In this document: positions 51,837-61,971 of the stretch, one piece after another
How the letters are laid out: the number at the start of each line of letters is the position of its first letter
Numbering within the stretch: the stretch's first letter is position 1
Source: Luminiphilus sp.
Lineage (GTDB): Bacteria > Pseudomonadota > Gammaproteobacteria > Pseudomonadales > Halieaceae
Direction of reading: 5' to 3'
NCBI GenBank assembly: GCA_028117185.1
Contig: JAOHHD010000001.1
Span: 33,903-97,902 of the forward strand
Length of the DNA: 64,000 bases
Translations under genes and position numbers: made by a program
The notes under the pieces: generated by a model
Told to the model about the DNA's origin: nothing
Databases searched by the model: none
What the model saw: the letters and a program-made list of their open reading frames with translations, nothing else

Positions 51837-52859
51837 TCAGAAAGACGTTAAAAAAGACGCGGCGTTACCGCCGGTGAGTTGCGCCGATTGCGCTGCCCGT
51901 AAAAAGGCTTTGCCACTCACGTCCTTGAGGTCGGGTGCATCATGAAAGATGCGATATCGCCGATAGCGGTGATACATCACCAGTTGAGGCCAGAGCCGAA
52001 TCACCGTATCGGGATTCTCACCAAAGAGCTCGCGATGGAGCGTGGGTAAATCGAACCACGGAGTCGTGGGTTTGGCGTGGTGGGCATTATGGTAGCCAAA
52101 GTTCAAGATGAGCCAGTTCACCCATTCATAGCGCCAAGAGAGAATGGGGCTAAAGGTATGTTCTTGTTCCCAAATAAGATCTCCCTTGTTTTCAGAGACC
52201 TCATCGGTAAAGAGATTAGTCCGATACGGATAGTCATGCTCTAGTCCATCGACAAATCGTAGTACGATGATCATCAGCATGTAGGCGATCAAATATCCCA
52301 CGAGCGCCAGCGGATTGAGGAGCGCGAGGGTGACTAAGAGCCCACCGCGAATAAGAATCACCGCGATGTTCCTCGGTAATTGATCGCGCCGCTCTGGAAT
52401 AATAAAGGCGGTGAACACCATAATGGTGTGCATTAAAATGCAGTGAGCGGGGATGTAGCACCATTCAAGCAAAATCGTTACGCGATAAACCAGAGGGTGT
52501 CGCTTAAAGAAAGCTTCATAGTCAAACCACACGACATCGTCGTTCTCAACGTGATGTCGAAAGTGCTTGTTACGAATATCTTCAACCGTGCCGTAGCAGG
52601 AGCCGCAGATCCAGCCGAGTAGGGTGGCCAACTGCATATTGTGTCGATTGATGGTAAACAATGTGTTGTGCGCGCATTCGTGGATCAGATAGGCCGCGAT
52701 GATCATGGCATGCCCGAGGAGGATAACGCTGGGTAACACGGTCATCCAATTCGCATTCAATAAGAGCCACCAGCCTAGCGCATAAACCACCACCGAATAA
52801 GCAATGGCGCCGCTATGCCATAACCGTCCTTTAGCCGTTTTAAAGGTCCAGCTTGTCAT
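51837..52859 (-). CDS. Fatty acid desaturase
   Basis: Membrane di-iron desaturase/hydroxylase of 340 aa. The histidine boxes are HECAH (60-64), HFRHH (99-103) and HNAHH (257-261), with membrane helices between them. It introduces a double bond or hydroxyl into an acyl or related lipid chain. The spacing fits the soluble-substrate FA_desaturase family. It is the first gene of a two-gene unit with the TIM-barrel protein. Confidence 0.92.
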   Translation of the reverse strand: MTSWTFKTAKGRLWHSGAIAYSVVVYALGWWLLLNANWMTVLPSVILLGHAMIIAAYLIHECAHNTLFTINRHNMQLATLLGWICGSCYGTVEDIRNKHFRHHVENDDVVWFDYEAFFKRHPLVYRVTILLEWCYIPAHCILMHTIMVFTAFIIPERRDQLPRNIAVILIRGGLLVTLALLNPLALVGYLIAYMLMIIVLRFVDGLEHDYPYRTNLFTDEVSENKGDLIWEQEHTFSPILSWRYEWVNWLILNFGYHNAHHAKPTTPWFDLPTLHRELFGENPDTVIRLWPQLVMYHRYRRYRIFHDAPDLKDVSGKAFLRAAQSAQLTGGNAASFLTSF

Positions 52860-52984
52860 AATGGGTGGCCTCTCATGTTGCTATTTGCGTCGCGCCAGCG
52901 GTGCGCCGTGGCGGGAGTATACGAAGGTGCATCGAGAAAAAAAAGACCAGTGAAGCACTGTCGCTGCGATGCCGGCGATATCAG

Positions 52985-54883
52985 TCAGGAGGCGGGTCGA
53001 TAGTCCTCTACCGGCTGTCCGAGCAGCCGCAGTGCCACTGCGGTCACCGCGGCGCTAGCGAGCATTCCCCCCCACCACGGCAGACCAAAGCTGATAGGCA
53101 GGGTGCCAAATACTAATGCAGCGGCACCGGCTAACAGCGCATAAGGGAGCTGTGTTCGCACATGTTCAATGTGATCACACCCCGCCGATAGCGAGGACAT
53201 GACGGTGGTGTCAGAGATCGGTGAGCAGTGGTCACCCCACACGGCGCCCGCAAGAACACCCGATATCGAGGCGTAGAGTAAGTAGTGATACTGGGGGTCG
53301 GCCAATCCATGATTGCCCATAATGGCCCACGTCAGCGGTAGCACAAGGGGTAGTAAAATGCCCATCGCCCCCCAACTGCTGCCGGTTGAAAAAGCGGTAA
53401 AAGCGGCGAGCACAAACACCGTGGCGGGCAGCGCCTCTGCGGGCAAACTGTCCCCTAAACTGGCAATAAGAAAGGCCGCAGTATGCAGCTCCTGACTGAT
53501 TTCTGACATCGACCAGGCCAGCACTAAAATAATCATCGCAAGAAAAGTAAAGCGCGCGCCCGATACCCAGGCATCCACAATTTCATCCAGCGTGAGTAGT
53601 CGCTGAGCTGCTGTCATTAAGACAGCGGTGAACGCCGAGAGAAGAGACGCCCACATCAACGCGCGATACGAGTTGGCCGACCCGACAATATCGGCAATCG
53701 AATCCCCCTCACCAGTGATGTACAGCCCCGCCAAGATTCCGATGACCATGACGGCGACGGGGATCAGGGCGTTGACGGCTCGCGGCGGCATACCCGGTTT
53801 CATTGCGAGAGCTGCCTCGTCATCTTGGCCCACTTTTGTTTTTACCGGTGGCGCGGTGATGCCAGTTGATCGTGCGCGACGTTCTGCAGTAAGCATGGGA
53901 CCGAACTCACGACCCGTGGTGATCACCAGTACGACCAATAAAATGGCCATAAAAGGATAGAAGCTATAGAGAACGGAGTTGAGAAACAGGCTGTAGGCGC
54001 TGGTATTGAGGTCTTCTAAGGGCGCAATGGCGTCACCGATTAAACTGACTTGATAACCGATCCAGGTGGTGACCAAAGCAACGGTGGCAATGGGCGCAGC
54101 GGTGGAGTCTACCAAGTAGGCTAGCTTCTCGCGTGAAATGCGCAGTCGATCGGTGATAGACCGACTGGTATTGCCGACGACTAAGGTATTTGAGTAATCA
54201 TCGAAGAAGATAAGCAGGCCTAATGACCAAACGGCTAACTGACCGCGCTTGGCGCTATTAGCCCCCTTGATAATGAGCTCAACGATGCCGCGCATGCCTC
54301 CATTCCGTGAAATCACACCCACCATGCCTGCAATCATGAAGGTGAATAGCATAATGGTAACGTGATCACGGTCGGCCACCGCGTTGACAACATAGACTTC
54401 AAAGCTGCTGAACAGCCCATAAAAAAACCCTTTGAGGGTCATACCTTCTAGCGCCCAAGCGCCGAGCCAGATGCCCAGCATTAAAGCGGGCAAGACACTC
54501 CGCAACAGTAGCGCCATGCCAATGGCCACCAGCGGCGGTAGAATAGAAATCCAAGCGGGAATGACCGGCGCTTCAGTAACAGCCAGCACCTGATCATTGG
54601 CGATGAGCTCAAGGGTGACGTTGCCGCGGTCGGATAACACAACGTCAGAAAAAACCAGCGTCAGACCCGGCTTGTCGGAGTCGTATTGCTGTTCACCAAT
54701 CCGCAGAAACACCGGTTGGTCATTCGCCTCATCCAACTCGGCGGTAACTTGATAGTGAATGCCATCGAGAAAGACCTGTGGCGTATTGATCTCTGCAGCC
54801 CCAAGGTGGTTGCTGGTGATGAGACACAACAGTGCGCTAGTCCACCACAGCCCGCTACCAATCCGTCCCAGACAGTTTCGCAT
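52985..54883 (-). CDS. Na+/H+ antiporter NhaC family with N-terminal periplasmic domain
   Basis: Inner-membrane transporter of 632 aa. A signal-like segment (residues 1-30) and a beta-rich domain of about 75 residues (AEINTPQVFLDGIHYQVTAE to AVTEAP) precede the NhaC core from about residue 110, with some ten or more helices. Conserved segments include FFDDYSNTLVVGNTSRSITDRL, IATVALVTTWIGYQV, the AFSTGSSWGAMGILLPLVLP region and WGDHCSPISDTTVMSS, all typical of the NhaC group. It may exchange Na+ for protons or carry an amine or amino acid. The extra N-terminal domain is uncommon. AAGAGGG precedes the ATG. Confidence 0.9.
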   Translation of the reverse strand: MRNCLGRIGSGLWWTSALLCLITSNHLGAAEINTPQVFLDGIHYQVTAELDEANDQPVFLRIGEQQYDSDKPGLTLVFSDVVLSDRGNVTLELIANDQVLAVTEAPVIPAWISILPPLVAIGMALLLRSVLPALMLGIWLGAWALEGMTLKGFFYGLFSSFEVYVVNAVADRDHVTIMLFTFMIAGMVGVISRNGGMRGIVELIIKGANSAKRGQLAVWSLGLLIFFDDYSNTLVVGNTSRSITDRLRISREKLAYLVDSTAAPIATVALVTTWIGYQVSLIGDAIAPLEDLNTSAYSLFLNSVLYSFYPFMAILLVVLVITTGREFGPMLTAERRARSTGITAPPVKTKVGQDDEAALAMKPGMPPRAVNALIPVAVMVIGILAGLYITGEGDSIADIVGSANSYRALMWASLLSAFTAVLMTAAQRLLTLDEIVDAWVSGARFTFLAMIILVLAWSMSEISQELHTAAFLIASLGDSLPAEALPATVFVLAAFTAFSTGSSWGAMGILLPLVLPLTWAIMGNHGLADPQYHYLLYASISGVLAGAVWGDHCSPISDTTVMSSLSAGCDHIEHVRTQLPYALLAGAAALVFGTLPISFGLPWWGGMLASAAVTAVALRLLGQPVEDYRPAS

Positions 54884-55002
54884 TCACATCCCTCTTTTTA
54901 GACCGGCCGATTATTACAGTAATCTGGCATGATGTGTTGATTGTTCCCCGACGCCCGTCGTAATCGGGTAATGCTATGTCATTGCCTGACCCTGTCGGGA
55001 GC

Positions 55003-55095
55003 ATGGGAGAGGGGTGGTGGTAAGGAGACAGGTTGGGGCGGCATGGTGAGGCGACATGTTAAGGGGCATGGTGCAGACGTGATGGTGGAGCGGTG
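55003..55095 (+). repeat. Degenerate G-rich 12-14-bp repeat before the TauE gene
   Basis: Units beginning ATGGTG or similar start at 55043, 55056, 55068 and 55082, and the gene ATG at 55096 continues the register. A looser G-rich stretch back to 55003 may be older units. It resembles the other worn short-period arrays in this window. Confidence 0.45.
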
Positions 55096-55863
55096 ATGTT
55101 TGAAGTGATGTTACTGTTCGGTGCCGGTGTGCTGGGTGGCATGATGAATGCGATTGCAGGGGGAGGCAGCTTTATTACCTTTCCGGCGTTGATTGCCGCA
55201 GGAGTCCCACCGATCAGCGCCAATGCAACGAATACCTATGCTTCCTGTGCGGGTTATATCAGCGGTGCGTTAGGCTTTCGAAGCGAACTGTGGGCGCATC
55301 GCAAACTGCTGCCAAAGGTAATGCTATCGAGTCTACTCGGTGGCGCAACGGGCGCGTGGTTACTGATACAAACGTCGCCGCAAGCCTTTGGCACAGTGAT
55401 TCCATGGCTATTGTTGTTTGCCACCGTGTTACTGATCTACGGGCATCGTCTGCAAGCCGCTTTACGCGACTGGTTTGGGCACGCAGCGAAAGCGTCAACC
55501 CTTGGCATGCTGGCCTTTTCGATCGCGTTATTAGTGATCTCTACCTACGGGGGGTTCTTTAATGCCGGTCTGGGTATCATCTTGCTGGGATTCCTGACGC
55601 TTGCGGGCTATACAGACGTCCATGTGATGAATGGCATCAAGCTGCTGGTATCAGCGGTGGTAGCCATGATTGCGATAACGATTTTTGCCTCTGAACATAT
55701 TATTGCTTGGTATCAGGGCAGTATCGTACTGGTGGGTACACTGTTGGGGGGCTACGCTGCAGCGATCACCGCAAAGTGGATTAATCCGATCTGGATCCGG
55801 CGATTGATGATTCTGATTGCTGGTGTGACGACAACCTATTTTTTTGCCGTCTCAACGGGCTGA
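55096..55863 (+). CDS. TauE/SafE family sulfite/anion exporter
   Basis: Inner-membrane protein of 255 aa with about eight helices. The start (GGMMNAIAGGGSFITFPAL) and the NATNTYASCAGYISGALGFR region are the TauE/SafE signature, and GGFFNAGLGIILL opens the second repeat. Members export sulfite, sulfoacetate or similar organic anions. ATG 55096 is used; a GTG three bases earlier is possible. Its last 12 bases overlap the end of the convergent MFS gene. Confidence 0.92.
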   Translation: MFEVMLLFGAGVLGGMMNAIAGGGSFITFPALIAAGVPPISANATNTYASCAGYISGALGFRSELWAHRKLLPKVMLSSLLGGATGAWLLIQTSPQAFGTVIPWLLLFATVLLIYGHRLQAALRDWFGHAAKASTLGMLAFSIALLVISTYGGFFNAGLGIILLGFLTLAGYTDVHVMNGIKLLVSAVVAMIAITIFASEHIIAWYQGSIVLVGTLLGGYAAAITAKWINPIWIRRLMILIAGVTTTYFFAVSTG

Positions 55864-57135
55864 CGTCACCGATGACGGCGCTGCCTGCCGCGTGAACGCC
55901 CAGGCTGCCAACGCCCCCACAACAGAAAAGGCGAGTAACAGTACAAACAGGTGTTGGAAACCAAGTAGCCCTGGATTTTGGTCAATCAGGTAACCCGCGA
56001 TCGCGGCCACATACACGTCGGGGGTATAGCCAATCACCGAGACTAATCCCACCGCAGTGCCCGTGACCGCTAGGGGTATTTGTCCTTCTTCGAGCAAACC
56101 AAAATAAAGCCCTCGCAGGCCAAAAATAGCGACGCCCGTGACCAAAGTATTCAGCAGAATCATCGACAGGCTGCCCAGTGCCTGCCCGGTAAACGCAAAC
56201 AGAGAGTGACTGATAATCAGCAGCACAAAGCAGACCAGTGCCATGCGCGAAATGCCAAAGCGGTCACCGAGCAAACCCAGCGCTAATGCCGCAACAGGTC
56301 GCGTCCAGGCACCGGCGGTGACAATTTGCGCCGCGTCGATCTCATCAAGCCCATGGCCGCGCACGGCAAACAAGGCATATTGGTCGAAGGCTTTGTAGCT
56401 TGAGTAGGCACATACCAGTACCGTGGCTTGCAACCACACGACCTTGAGCTTGATCACTGCACGGAGTTGCGTCAGCGCGGTTGCCCATCCGCTGTCGTGT
56501 TGTTTTTCGGTCTCAACCTCAATACCGCGCAGCGTAAACCACACCATCACGCCCACGGCCGCAGTTGCGATGGTATAGCCGTAGATCACCTGCCTGAGTA
56601 TCACGCCTTTCTCGGTCAGGGTCGCGCTGTCGTAACCCAGTGGAAAGGCGCTGGCAAAGGCGAATACGCCTAGGGAGGCTAAAACAGCAGCGAGCAGACC
56701 GCGACCACCATCGAGTAAGCCATAGGCGAGGCCTTGTTGATCGTCACCGCCCCAGCTTCGTGTCACCTTAATCAGTGCCGCCCAGAACAGCAGAATATTA
56801 GTGAGACCAAAAAATCCCCATACCAACATTACGCCCGTGACATCGGGAAAGGTTGCTAAATAAAGCCCACCTAATGCGGTTGCCCACAAGGAGCCTGCGA
56901 GGAGCTTACGGGGTTCAAAACGATCCGCTAATGGCCCACCAAAAAAATAGGCGACCATGGCAATGACACCGTAAGCACTCTGCGCGACACCGAGTTCGGT
57001 CGCGGTGAGATCGAACACTTCTAAAAAAGTGGGGCGAAAAAATCGTGTGACGTGATAAGGGAGGGTAAAAATGGCTTCCCCCGCACAAATCAGCGAAAAG
57101 ATAACTAAACCTCGTTGCCATTTACTGTCTGTCAT
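55852..57135 (-). CDS. MFS transporter
   Basis: Inner-membrane carrier of 427 aa with 12 helices. MFS motif A appears as FGGPLADRFEPRKLLAG between helices 2 and 3, and LLGDRFGISRMAL is the matching loop of the second half. It resembles the hexuronate/organic-anion part of the family more than drug efflux pumps, but the substrate is open. ATG 57135 is used; a GTG six bases upstream is also in frame. Convergent overlap with the TauE gene. Confidence 0.9.
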   Translation of the reverse strand: MTDSKWQRGLVIFSLICAGEAIFTLPYHVTRFFRPTFLEVFDLTATELGVAQSAYGVIAMVAYFFGGPLADRFEPRKLLAGSLWATALGGLYLATFPDVTGVMLVWGFFGLTNILLFWAALIKVTRSWGGDDQQGLAYGLLDGGRGLLAAVLASLGVFAFASAFPLGYDSATLTEKGVILRQVIYGYTIATAAVGVMVWFTLRGIEVETEKQHDSGWATALTQLRAVIKLKVVWLQATVLVCAYSSYKAFDQYALFAVRGHGLDEIDAAQIVTAGAWTRPVAALALGLLGDRFGISRMALVCFVLLIISHSLFAFTGQALGSLSMILLNTLVTGVAIFGLRGLYFGLLEEGQIPLAVTGTAVGLVSVIGYTPDVYVAAIAGYLIDQNPGLLGFQHLFVLLLAFSVVGALAAWAFTRQAAPSSVTSAR

Positions 57136-57303
57136 CACCAACTAGCTCTGTCATATCGCGGGCTGCGTATCGTTAGGCGACCTAATCCAGCAGTGCCTTG
57201 ATAATCACCACGTTGGCAATATCGATAAAGAAGGCGCCGATCAAAAGGCACGTTGATAAACGCCTGATGTCAGGCGCCGTAGCGCTTCGTGACCGCCGAC
57301 ATC

Positions 57304-60300
57304 TTAGCCATCGCCCTGAGCGTTAGGCTCATCCACTAATTCTTGCGATAGCTTTTGGCTCGCGGAGGCACGTGCTGAGGCAAATCGGGCAATACCCAAG
57401 TACGCGACAGGGGTGAGGTACAAGGTAAACGCAGTCGCGAGGCCCATTCCACCAAATACCACCCAGCCAACCGCAGACCTGGCCTCTGAGCCGGGCCCTG
57501 TTGCCAAAATCAGGGGCAGGGCACCGAAGATGGTAGAGACCAGTGTCATGACAATAGGTCGTAAGCGCGTACGCGCAGCCGCTTCGATCGCCTCTCTGAC
57601 GCCGTACCCCTTGTCGCGTAACTGATCTGCAAATTCGACCAGCAGAATGCCGTTTTTAGCGATGAGCCCAATGAGCATCACCAGCCCTACTTGTGAATAT
57701 ATATTGAGCGATGTGCCAGTTAAAAATAGGGCGAAAATGGCAGCGGCTAACCCAAAGGGTACAATCGCCATGATGACCAATGCCGAGGTGATCCCCTCAA
57801 ACTGTGCGATCAAGACAAGAAAGACAATGAGTAGGGCAAAGGCGTACGTGATCACTGTTTCGCGGTTGGTCTCGACCAAGGCTGCAGCCTCGCCACGCGT
57901 AATGAGCGTGACATCATCGGGCAATACCTCATCGGCCAGGGTAAAGAGATCGTCGATTGCCGTTTGCATCGCAACGCCGGGTTTAATTTCGACATCCAGC
58001 TCAATCGCCCGTCGTTGAGCTCGTCGATCAAGTTGGCCAGCGACCCCTTTCTCGGATAGCTGGACTAAGCTCGATAAGGGAACCAGTGCACCTTCGCTGG
58101 TGCGGACGTAAAGGTTCACGAGATCATCAGGATCTCGGATCTTGTCCGACCCCGCCTCAAGGACGATTGGAACGGTTTGATCGTCAGCGTTGAGATCGAC
58201 CACCCGTGAACCATCGACCATGACACGCAATGTTTGGGCGATATCATCGAGTGACACATTCAGATCTGATGCGCGTTCGCGGTCAATTTTGACTGACAGT
58301 TGTGGTTGGGAGGGGTCATAGCTGATGCGTGGCCTGCTCACACTATCGAGGCGTGTACGTATGTGATCTGTGTAGTCTCGAGCGACGGCATAAATATCGT
58401 CATAGTCAGTGCCCAATAGGGCGAGACTCAGCCCGCCACTGGAGGCACCCCGCAAGTTAAGTGAGTTTGCGGCGAAGATGCGCGTCGTCATGCCGGGGAG
58501 CTCGGCAAACAAAGGCTTTAACTCCGCGGCAATTTCTTGTTGAGTCCGGTCGCGGTCATCCCAGTGGGCGAGTCGCGCAACCATAAACACGATATTGGGG
58601 TCCCAACGACCAATCACTGAGTACAGGCTGTCGATCTCACCGTTTTCGAGCAGTGGCACTAAGATGTTTTCCATGCGATCGGCTTGGCGTTCCGCGTAGT
58701 CAAGGCCGACCCCATCGGGCCCTCTTGCGAACAGATTAATCGTGCCACGATCTTCTTTGGGAAGGAGTTCTTGATCCAATTGAGAATACAAAGCTGCTGC
58801 ACCGCTCGCCGCCACGACGCAGGCTAGAAAAGTTCGCCACGGAGCGTTGAGAACGAACCGGAGGGATCGATGATACCGCTCGGCTAATTGCATGCCGATA
58901 ACAGCGAGCCGCCGTTCTTTGGGCGCAGCGGGCGGTAAATTCGCCATCGCTGCGGGCACCAAACTCAATGCAACAAACGAAGAGATCGCGACAGCCACAG
59001 CGAGCACCAAACCGAACTCTTGAAATAACCGGCCTGCTGTTCCTGGTAGAAAGGCGATTGGTATGAAGACGGCGACCAGCACGGCGGTGGTGGCAATCAC
59101 TGCAAAAAAAACTCTACGCGTGCCGGTGACCGCCGCGGCACTCGGGCCCGCACCTTCGGAGCGACGCTGCTGCACACTTTCGAGCACCACGATGGCGTCA
59201 TCGACAATGAGGCCAGCTGCGAGCACCAGTGCCAGAAGCGTCAGAATATTGATCGAGAACCCGAGGGCCCAGCTCGCTGCTAAGGTGCCCAGTAAGGATA
59301 CGGGTATGGCAATGGCTGGAATCAAGGTCAACCGCATTGAGCCCGTAAAGAGTCTGATGGTGCCGATGACCACCAAGATCGAAATGAGTAAGGTCGTGAT
59401 GACTTCGCGTACCGAACCGCGGATAAAGATAGAGTCGTCGGATATCACATGCAGTGTCACACCATTCATCCGGGCATTAACGTCGTCAACGGCGGCGCGC
59501 ACACCCTCGGCAATCTCAATCGTATTGGAGCCCGCTTGCCGGATGATGCCGATGCCCACGACTCGCTCGCCGTTAAGTCTGACAAAACCCGTTGAGTCCT
59601 CAGGTGAGAACGCGACCTTTGCGACATTGCCGATGCGGATCTGATTTCGGATGATGAGCGAAGCAATGTCTTCTTCTTTGGTGACGGCGGCATCGGCGCG
59701 CACTAACAGCTGTTGATCCCCGGCTCGGAAACTACCGGCGGGGACATCGAGCGGCGCGGCGCGCAGTACGGCAGTGACATCCGCCACGGTGAGCCCATAG
59801 CTGGTGAGTCGCAGGGGGTCTAATATGATTCTGAGGACACGTTGCCGCGACCCAAATAGCGGCACATCGGCCACGCCAGGGAGTGAGATAAAGCGGGGCA
59901 CGATGTCCTGCTCGATCACTCGGTTGAGCGCTTCCTCAGCATAAATAGTGGATTTGACGGCAATGCGAATAATTTCTTCTGAGCGCTCATCGGCCTTAAA
60001 GACGGAGAGTTGCTCCACCGCGTCGGGTAGGTCGCGTTCAATTCGACTGACGGCCTCGCGGACATCAGACGCGGCCTGATCGACGTCAATATCCGGGCGG
60101 AACTCGATCCAGATGCGGGTGTTGTTCTCCTCACTGGCTGAGTTGATCTCGAGTGCACCAGAGACCCGTGCTGCGGCGCCTTCAAGTAATCGAGTGACCT
60201 CAGCATCCATCGTCTCGGGAGACGCGCCTGGCAAGAAAGCCCGCACTGAGACAATAGGGCGATCGACGTCAGGTAGCTCTCGCACTTCAATCGCCAGCAG

Positions 60301-60411
60301 CGCGGCCAGGCCGCCGATTGCGATGAGCAAATTCACGACCAATACCAACCAAGGGCGCCTGACGCCGAGCTCGGTTAGGCCACCCTGTAAGAGATCTTTT
60401 GGGTCAGCCAT
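57304..60411 (-). CDS. RND efflux pump inner-membrane transporter (HAE1/AcrB family)
   Basis: Proton-driven exporter of 1035 aa. Twelve helices in two halves, each with a large periplasmic loop. Conserved segments include DRPIVSVRAFLPGASPETMD near the N-terminus, the VLAAGLIVDDAIVVLESVQ helix-4 region with the proton-relay Asp pair, and GLIAKNGILLVEFADQLRDKG in the second half. It works as a trimer with the adaptor encoded just upstream (8-nt overlap) and a TolC-type channel. No outer-membrane factor is encoded in the window. Likely substrates are drugs or toxic hydrophobic compounds. Confidence 0.95.
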   Translation of the reverse strand: MADPKDLLQGGLTELGVRRPWLVLVVNLLIAIGGLAALLAIEVRELPDVDRPIVSVRAFLPGASPETMDAEVTRLLEGAAARVSGALEINSASEENNTRIWIEFRPDIDVDQAASDVREAVSRIERDLPDAVEQLSVFKADERSEEIIRIAVKSTIYAEEALNRVIEQDIVPRFISLPGVADVPLFGSRQRVLRIILDPLRLTSYGLTVADVTAVLRAAPLDVPAGSFRAGDQQLLVRADAAVTKEEDIASLIIRNQIRIGNVAKVAFSPEDSTGFVRLNGERVVGIGIIRQAGSNTIEIAEGVRAAVDDVNARMNGVTLHVISDDSIFIRGSVREVITTLLISILVVIGTIRLFTGSMRLTLIPAIAIPVSLLGTLAASWALGFSINILTLLALVLAAGLIVDDAIVVLESVQQRRSEGAGPSAAAVTGTRRVFFAVIATTAVLVAVFIPIAFLPGTAGRLFQEFGLVLAVAVAISSFVALSLVPAAMANLPPAAPKERRLAVIGMQLAERYHRSLRFVLNAPWRTFLACVVAASGAAALYSQLDQELLPKEDRGTINLFARGPDGVGLDYAERQADRMENILVPLLENGEIDSLYSVIGRWDPNIVFMVARLAHWDDRDRTQQEIAAELKPLFAELPGMTTRIFAANSLNLRGASSGGLSLALLGTDYDDIYAVARDYTDHIRTRLDSVSRPRISYDPSQPQLSVKIDRERASDLNVSLDDIAQTLRVMVDGSRVVDLNADDQTVPIVLEAGSDKIRDPDDLVNLYVRTSEGALVPLSSLVQLSEKGVAGQLDRRAQRRAIELDVEIKPGVAMQTAIDDLFTLADEVLPDDVTLITRGEAAALVETNRETVITYAFALLIVFLVLIAQFEGITSALVIMAIVPFGLAAAIFALFLTGTSLNIYSQVGLVMLIGLIAKNGILLVEFADQLRDKGYGVREAIEAAARTRLRPIVMTLVSTIFGALPLILATGPGSEARSAVGWVVFGGMGLATAFTLYLTPVAYLGIARFASARASASQKLSQELVDEPNAQGDG

Positions 60412-61534
60412 TGGCGCCGCTCTGTGTCATACCCGTAGTGACGGGGGCCGGCTTGGCATCCAATGCCGTGGTAGAGATCACTTGTAAAGCGGCGCCAGCA
60501 CGAACGGCTTGAACACCCTCTATGACCACACTCTCGCCTTCCGTCAATTCGCCCTCGACCAATATCGAACCGGCAAACCGTTTGATTAAGCGGATCTCGC
60601 GCCGCACAGCATGTCCTTCATCGACAATCCAGACATAAGCACCGTCGGCGCCCCATTGCACCGCCACATCGGGCACGGAGAGATACTGGCCCCGCGACGC
60701 GTCAACACTGATTTCAAAGGCCATACCCGGTCTAAATTGATCCCCAGTGTTATCGATCGCGGCTCGCGCAATAAAAGAGCGCGAATTGATGTCGATACGC
60801 GAATCGACCGCGGTGATCTTGCCTTGTACCGCGATGTCGGCTGCGTCCCAGAGACGGAGCGCCACTGGAGTGCCTTGGGTGACGCGCTCGACATAGACCT
60901 CGGGGACCGAAAAATTCACGAGCAACACGCTGCGATCGTCAATCGTCGTAACCATCGTGCTGGTATCGATTCGATCTCCCACGTCGATTTCGGTAATGCC
61001 CACCTTGCCTTGGAAGGGCGCTCGAATTTGACGTCGATCTAAGGCGACTTGGGCTTGCGCCAATGCAATACGTGCAGTGTCTACTGCGGCTCGCGCGTCG
61101 TCTAACTGGCTTTCTGGGATATTCATGTCTTGGGTGTTGACGGTAATGTAGCGTTGCACCAAGCGTTTAGCATCGGCCAGTTGGACGGTAGCCAGTTCAA
61201 CCGCTAATCGCTCGTCGCGATCATCGAGCTGCAGCAGTGTTTGCTCTGCTGCCACAAGGCTATCAGCCTTGATATTGACGGCGGTGACACGACCGGAGTT
61301 CTCAGCATAGATGACCACGCTTTTGAGTGCCCTTGCGGTGCCGACGGATGTGAGGCGTTCATTAAGATCGGTCAGCAAAACAGGCGCAGTCACCACGGGT
61401 GCGCCGCTCGATTGAGTGCTATAGCGAGTCGAACTTTGATCGACGTTGCCATTGTCACCACAGCCAACCATTCCCAGCACGATCGCGATCGCAGCGGTGG
61501 TTAGTCGTATGCTCACTCCCTGGGAGTTATTCAT
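60404..61534 (-). CDS. RND efflux periplasmic adaptor lipoprotein (HlyD/AcrA family)
   Basis: Membrane fusion protein of 376 aa linking the RND pump to an outer-membrane channel. The signal ends with lipobox GMVGC (Cys25). The lipoyl halves flank a short helical hairpin (VAAEQTLLQLDDRDERLAVE ... RRQIRAPFQGKVG), and the beta-barrel domain follows (FRPGMAFEISVDA). First gene of the two-gene operon. It begins at ATG 61534 with the promoter expected in 61535-61804, which is shared with the divergent Cys-rich gene. Confidence 0.95.
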   Translation of the reverse strand: MNNSQGVSIRLTTAAIAIVLGMVGCGDNGNVDQSSTRYSTQSSGAPVVTAPVLLTDLNERLTSVGTARALKSVVIYAENSGRVTAVNIKADSLVAAEQTLLQLDDRDERLAVELATVQLADAKRLVQRYITVNTQDMNIPESQLDDARAAVDTARIALAQAQVALDRRQIRAPFQGKVGITEIDVGDRIDTSTMVTTIDDRSVLLVNFSVPEVYVERVTQGTPVALRLWDAADIAVQGKITAVDSRIDINSRSFIARAAIDNTGDQFRPGMAFEISVDASRGQYLSVPDVAVQWGADGAYVWIVDEGHAVRREIRLIKRFAGSILVEGELTEGESVVIEGVQAVRAGAALQVISTTALDAKPAPVTTGMTQSGANG

Positions 61535-61804
61535 CGGCGGTATGTCTCTGACAGCGGCAGATAGCGGAGCGCGATCAAGCGGGTCGCTAACGCATCAAGG
61601 ATAAAGTGGTTGAACTGATTCTACTCTAGTTGGCGATCTTCGGATGTGTCAAAAATGGCGTATCGAATGCTGAAATTTGGGCAACAGCCGCGACCTGTTG
61701 TTTTGTCGCCCTCGTTGCCGAGCAGAGAGAGTGGTGTGGCCCCGACAGCCCTGCCGGCACAGCGCGAGATCGGTTACAGTGGGCGACGAGACAGGAGCCT
61801 TTAC

Positions 61805-61948
61805 ATGACCGAGACAAAGCCAATTTCCCATCCTGAAACGCTCCCCTGCCGGGGTTGCCAGCCAGATTGTGTGAATCGAGATCGATGTCATGGGCAGCCG
61901 TGGCGAATCCTTCGCGAAGACGACAACACGCCAGCCGCTAAACGCTAA
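61805..61948 (+). CDS. 47-residue Cys-rich protein
   Basis: Small protein with an ideal ribosome site (AGGAG, 7 nt before ATG). Its four cysteines lie in CRGCQPDCVNRDRCHGQPW, a CxxC-x3-C-x5-C pattern likely to bind zinc or an iron-sulfur cluster. It stops 23 nt before the DUF423 gene in the same direction, so the two are probably co-transcribed. I do not recognise a family. Confidence 0.7.
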   Translation: MTETKPISHPETLPCRGCQPDCVNRDRCHGQPWRILREDDNTPAAKR

Positions 61949-61971
61949 GATACGTTAACTGAGAGTCAGTA

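Noticed and set aside
59063..59644. 193-codon frame opposite the RND transporter gene
   Set aside because: Antisense shadow of a clearly coding AcrB-type gene; composition is Thr/Ser/Ala-rich as expected from the complement.
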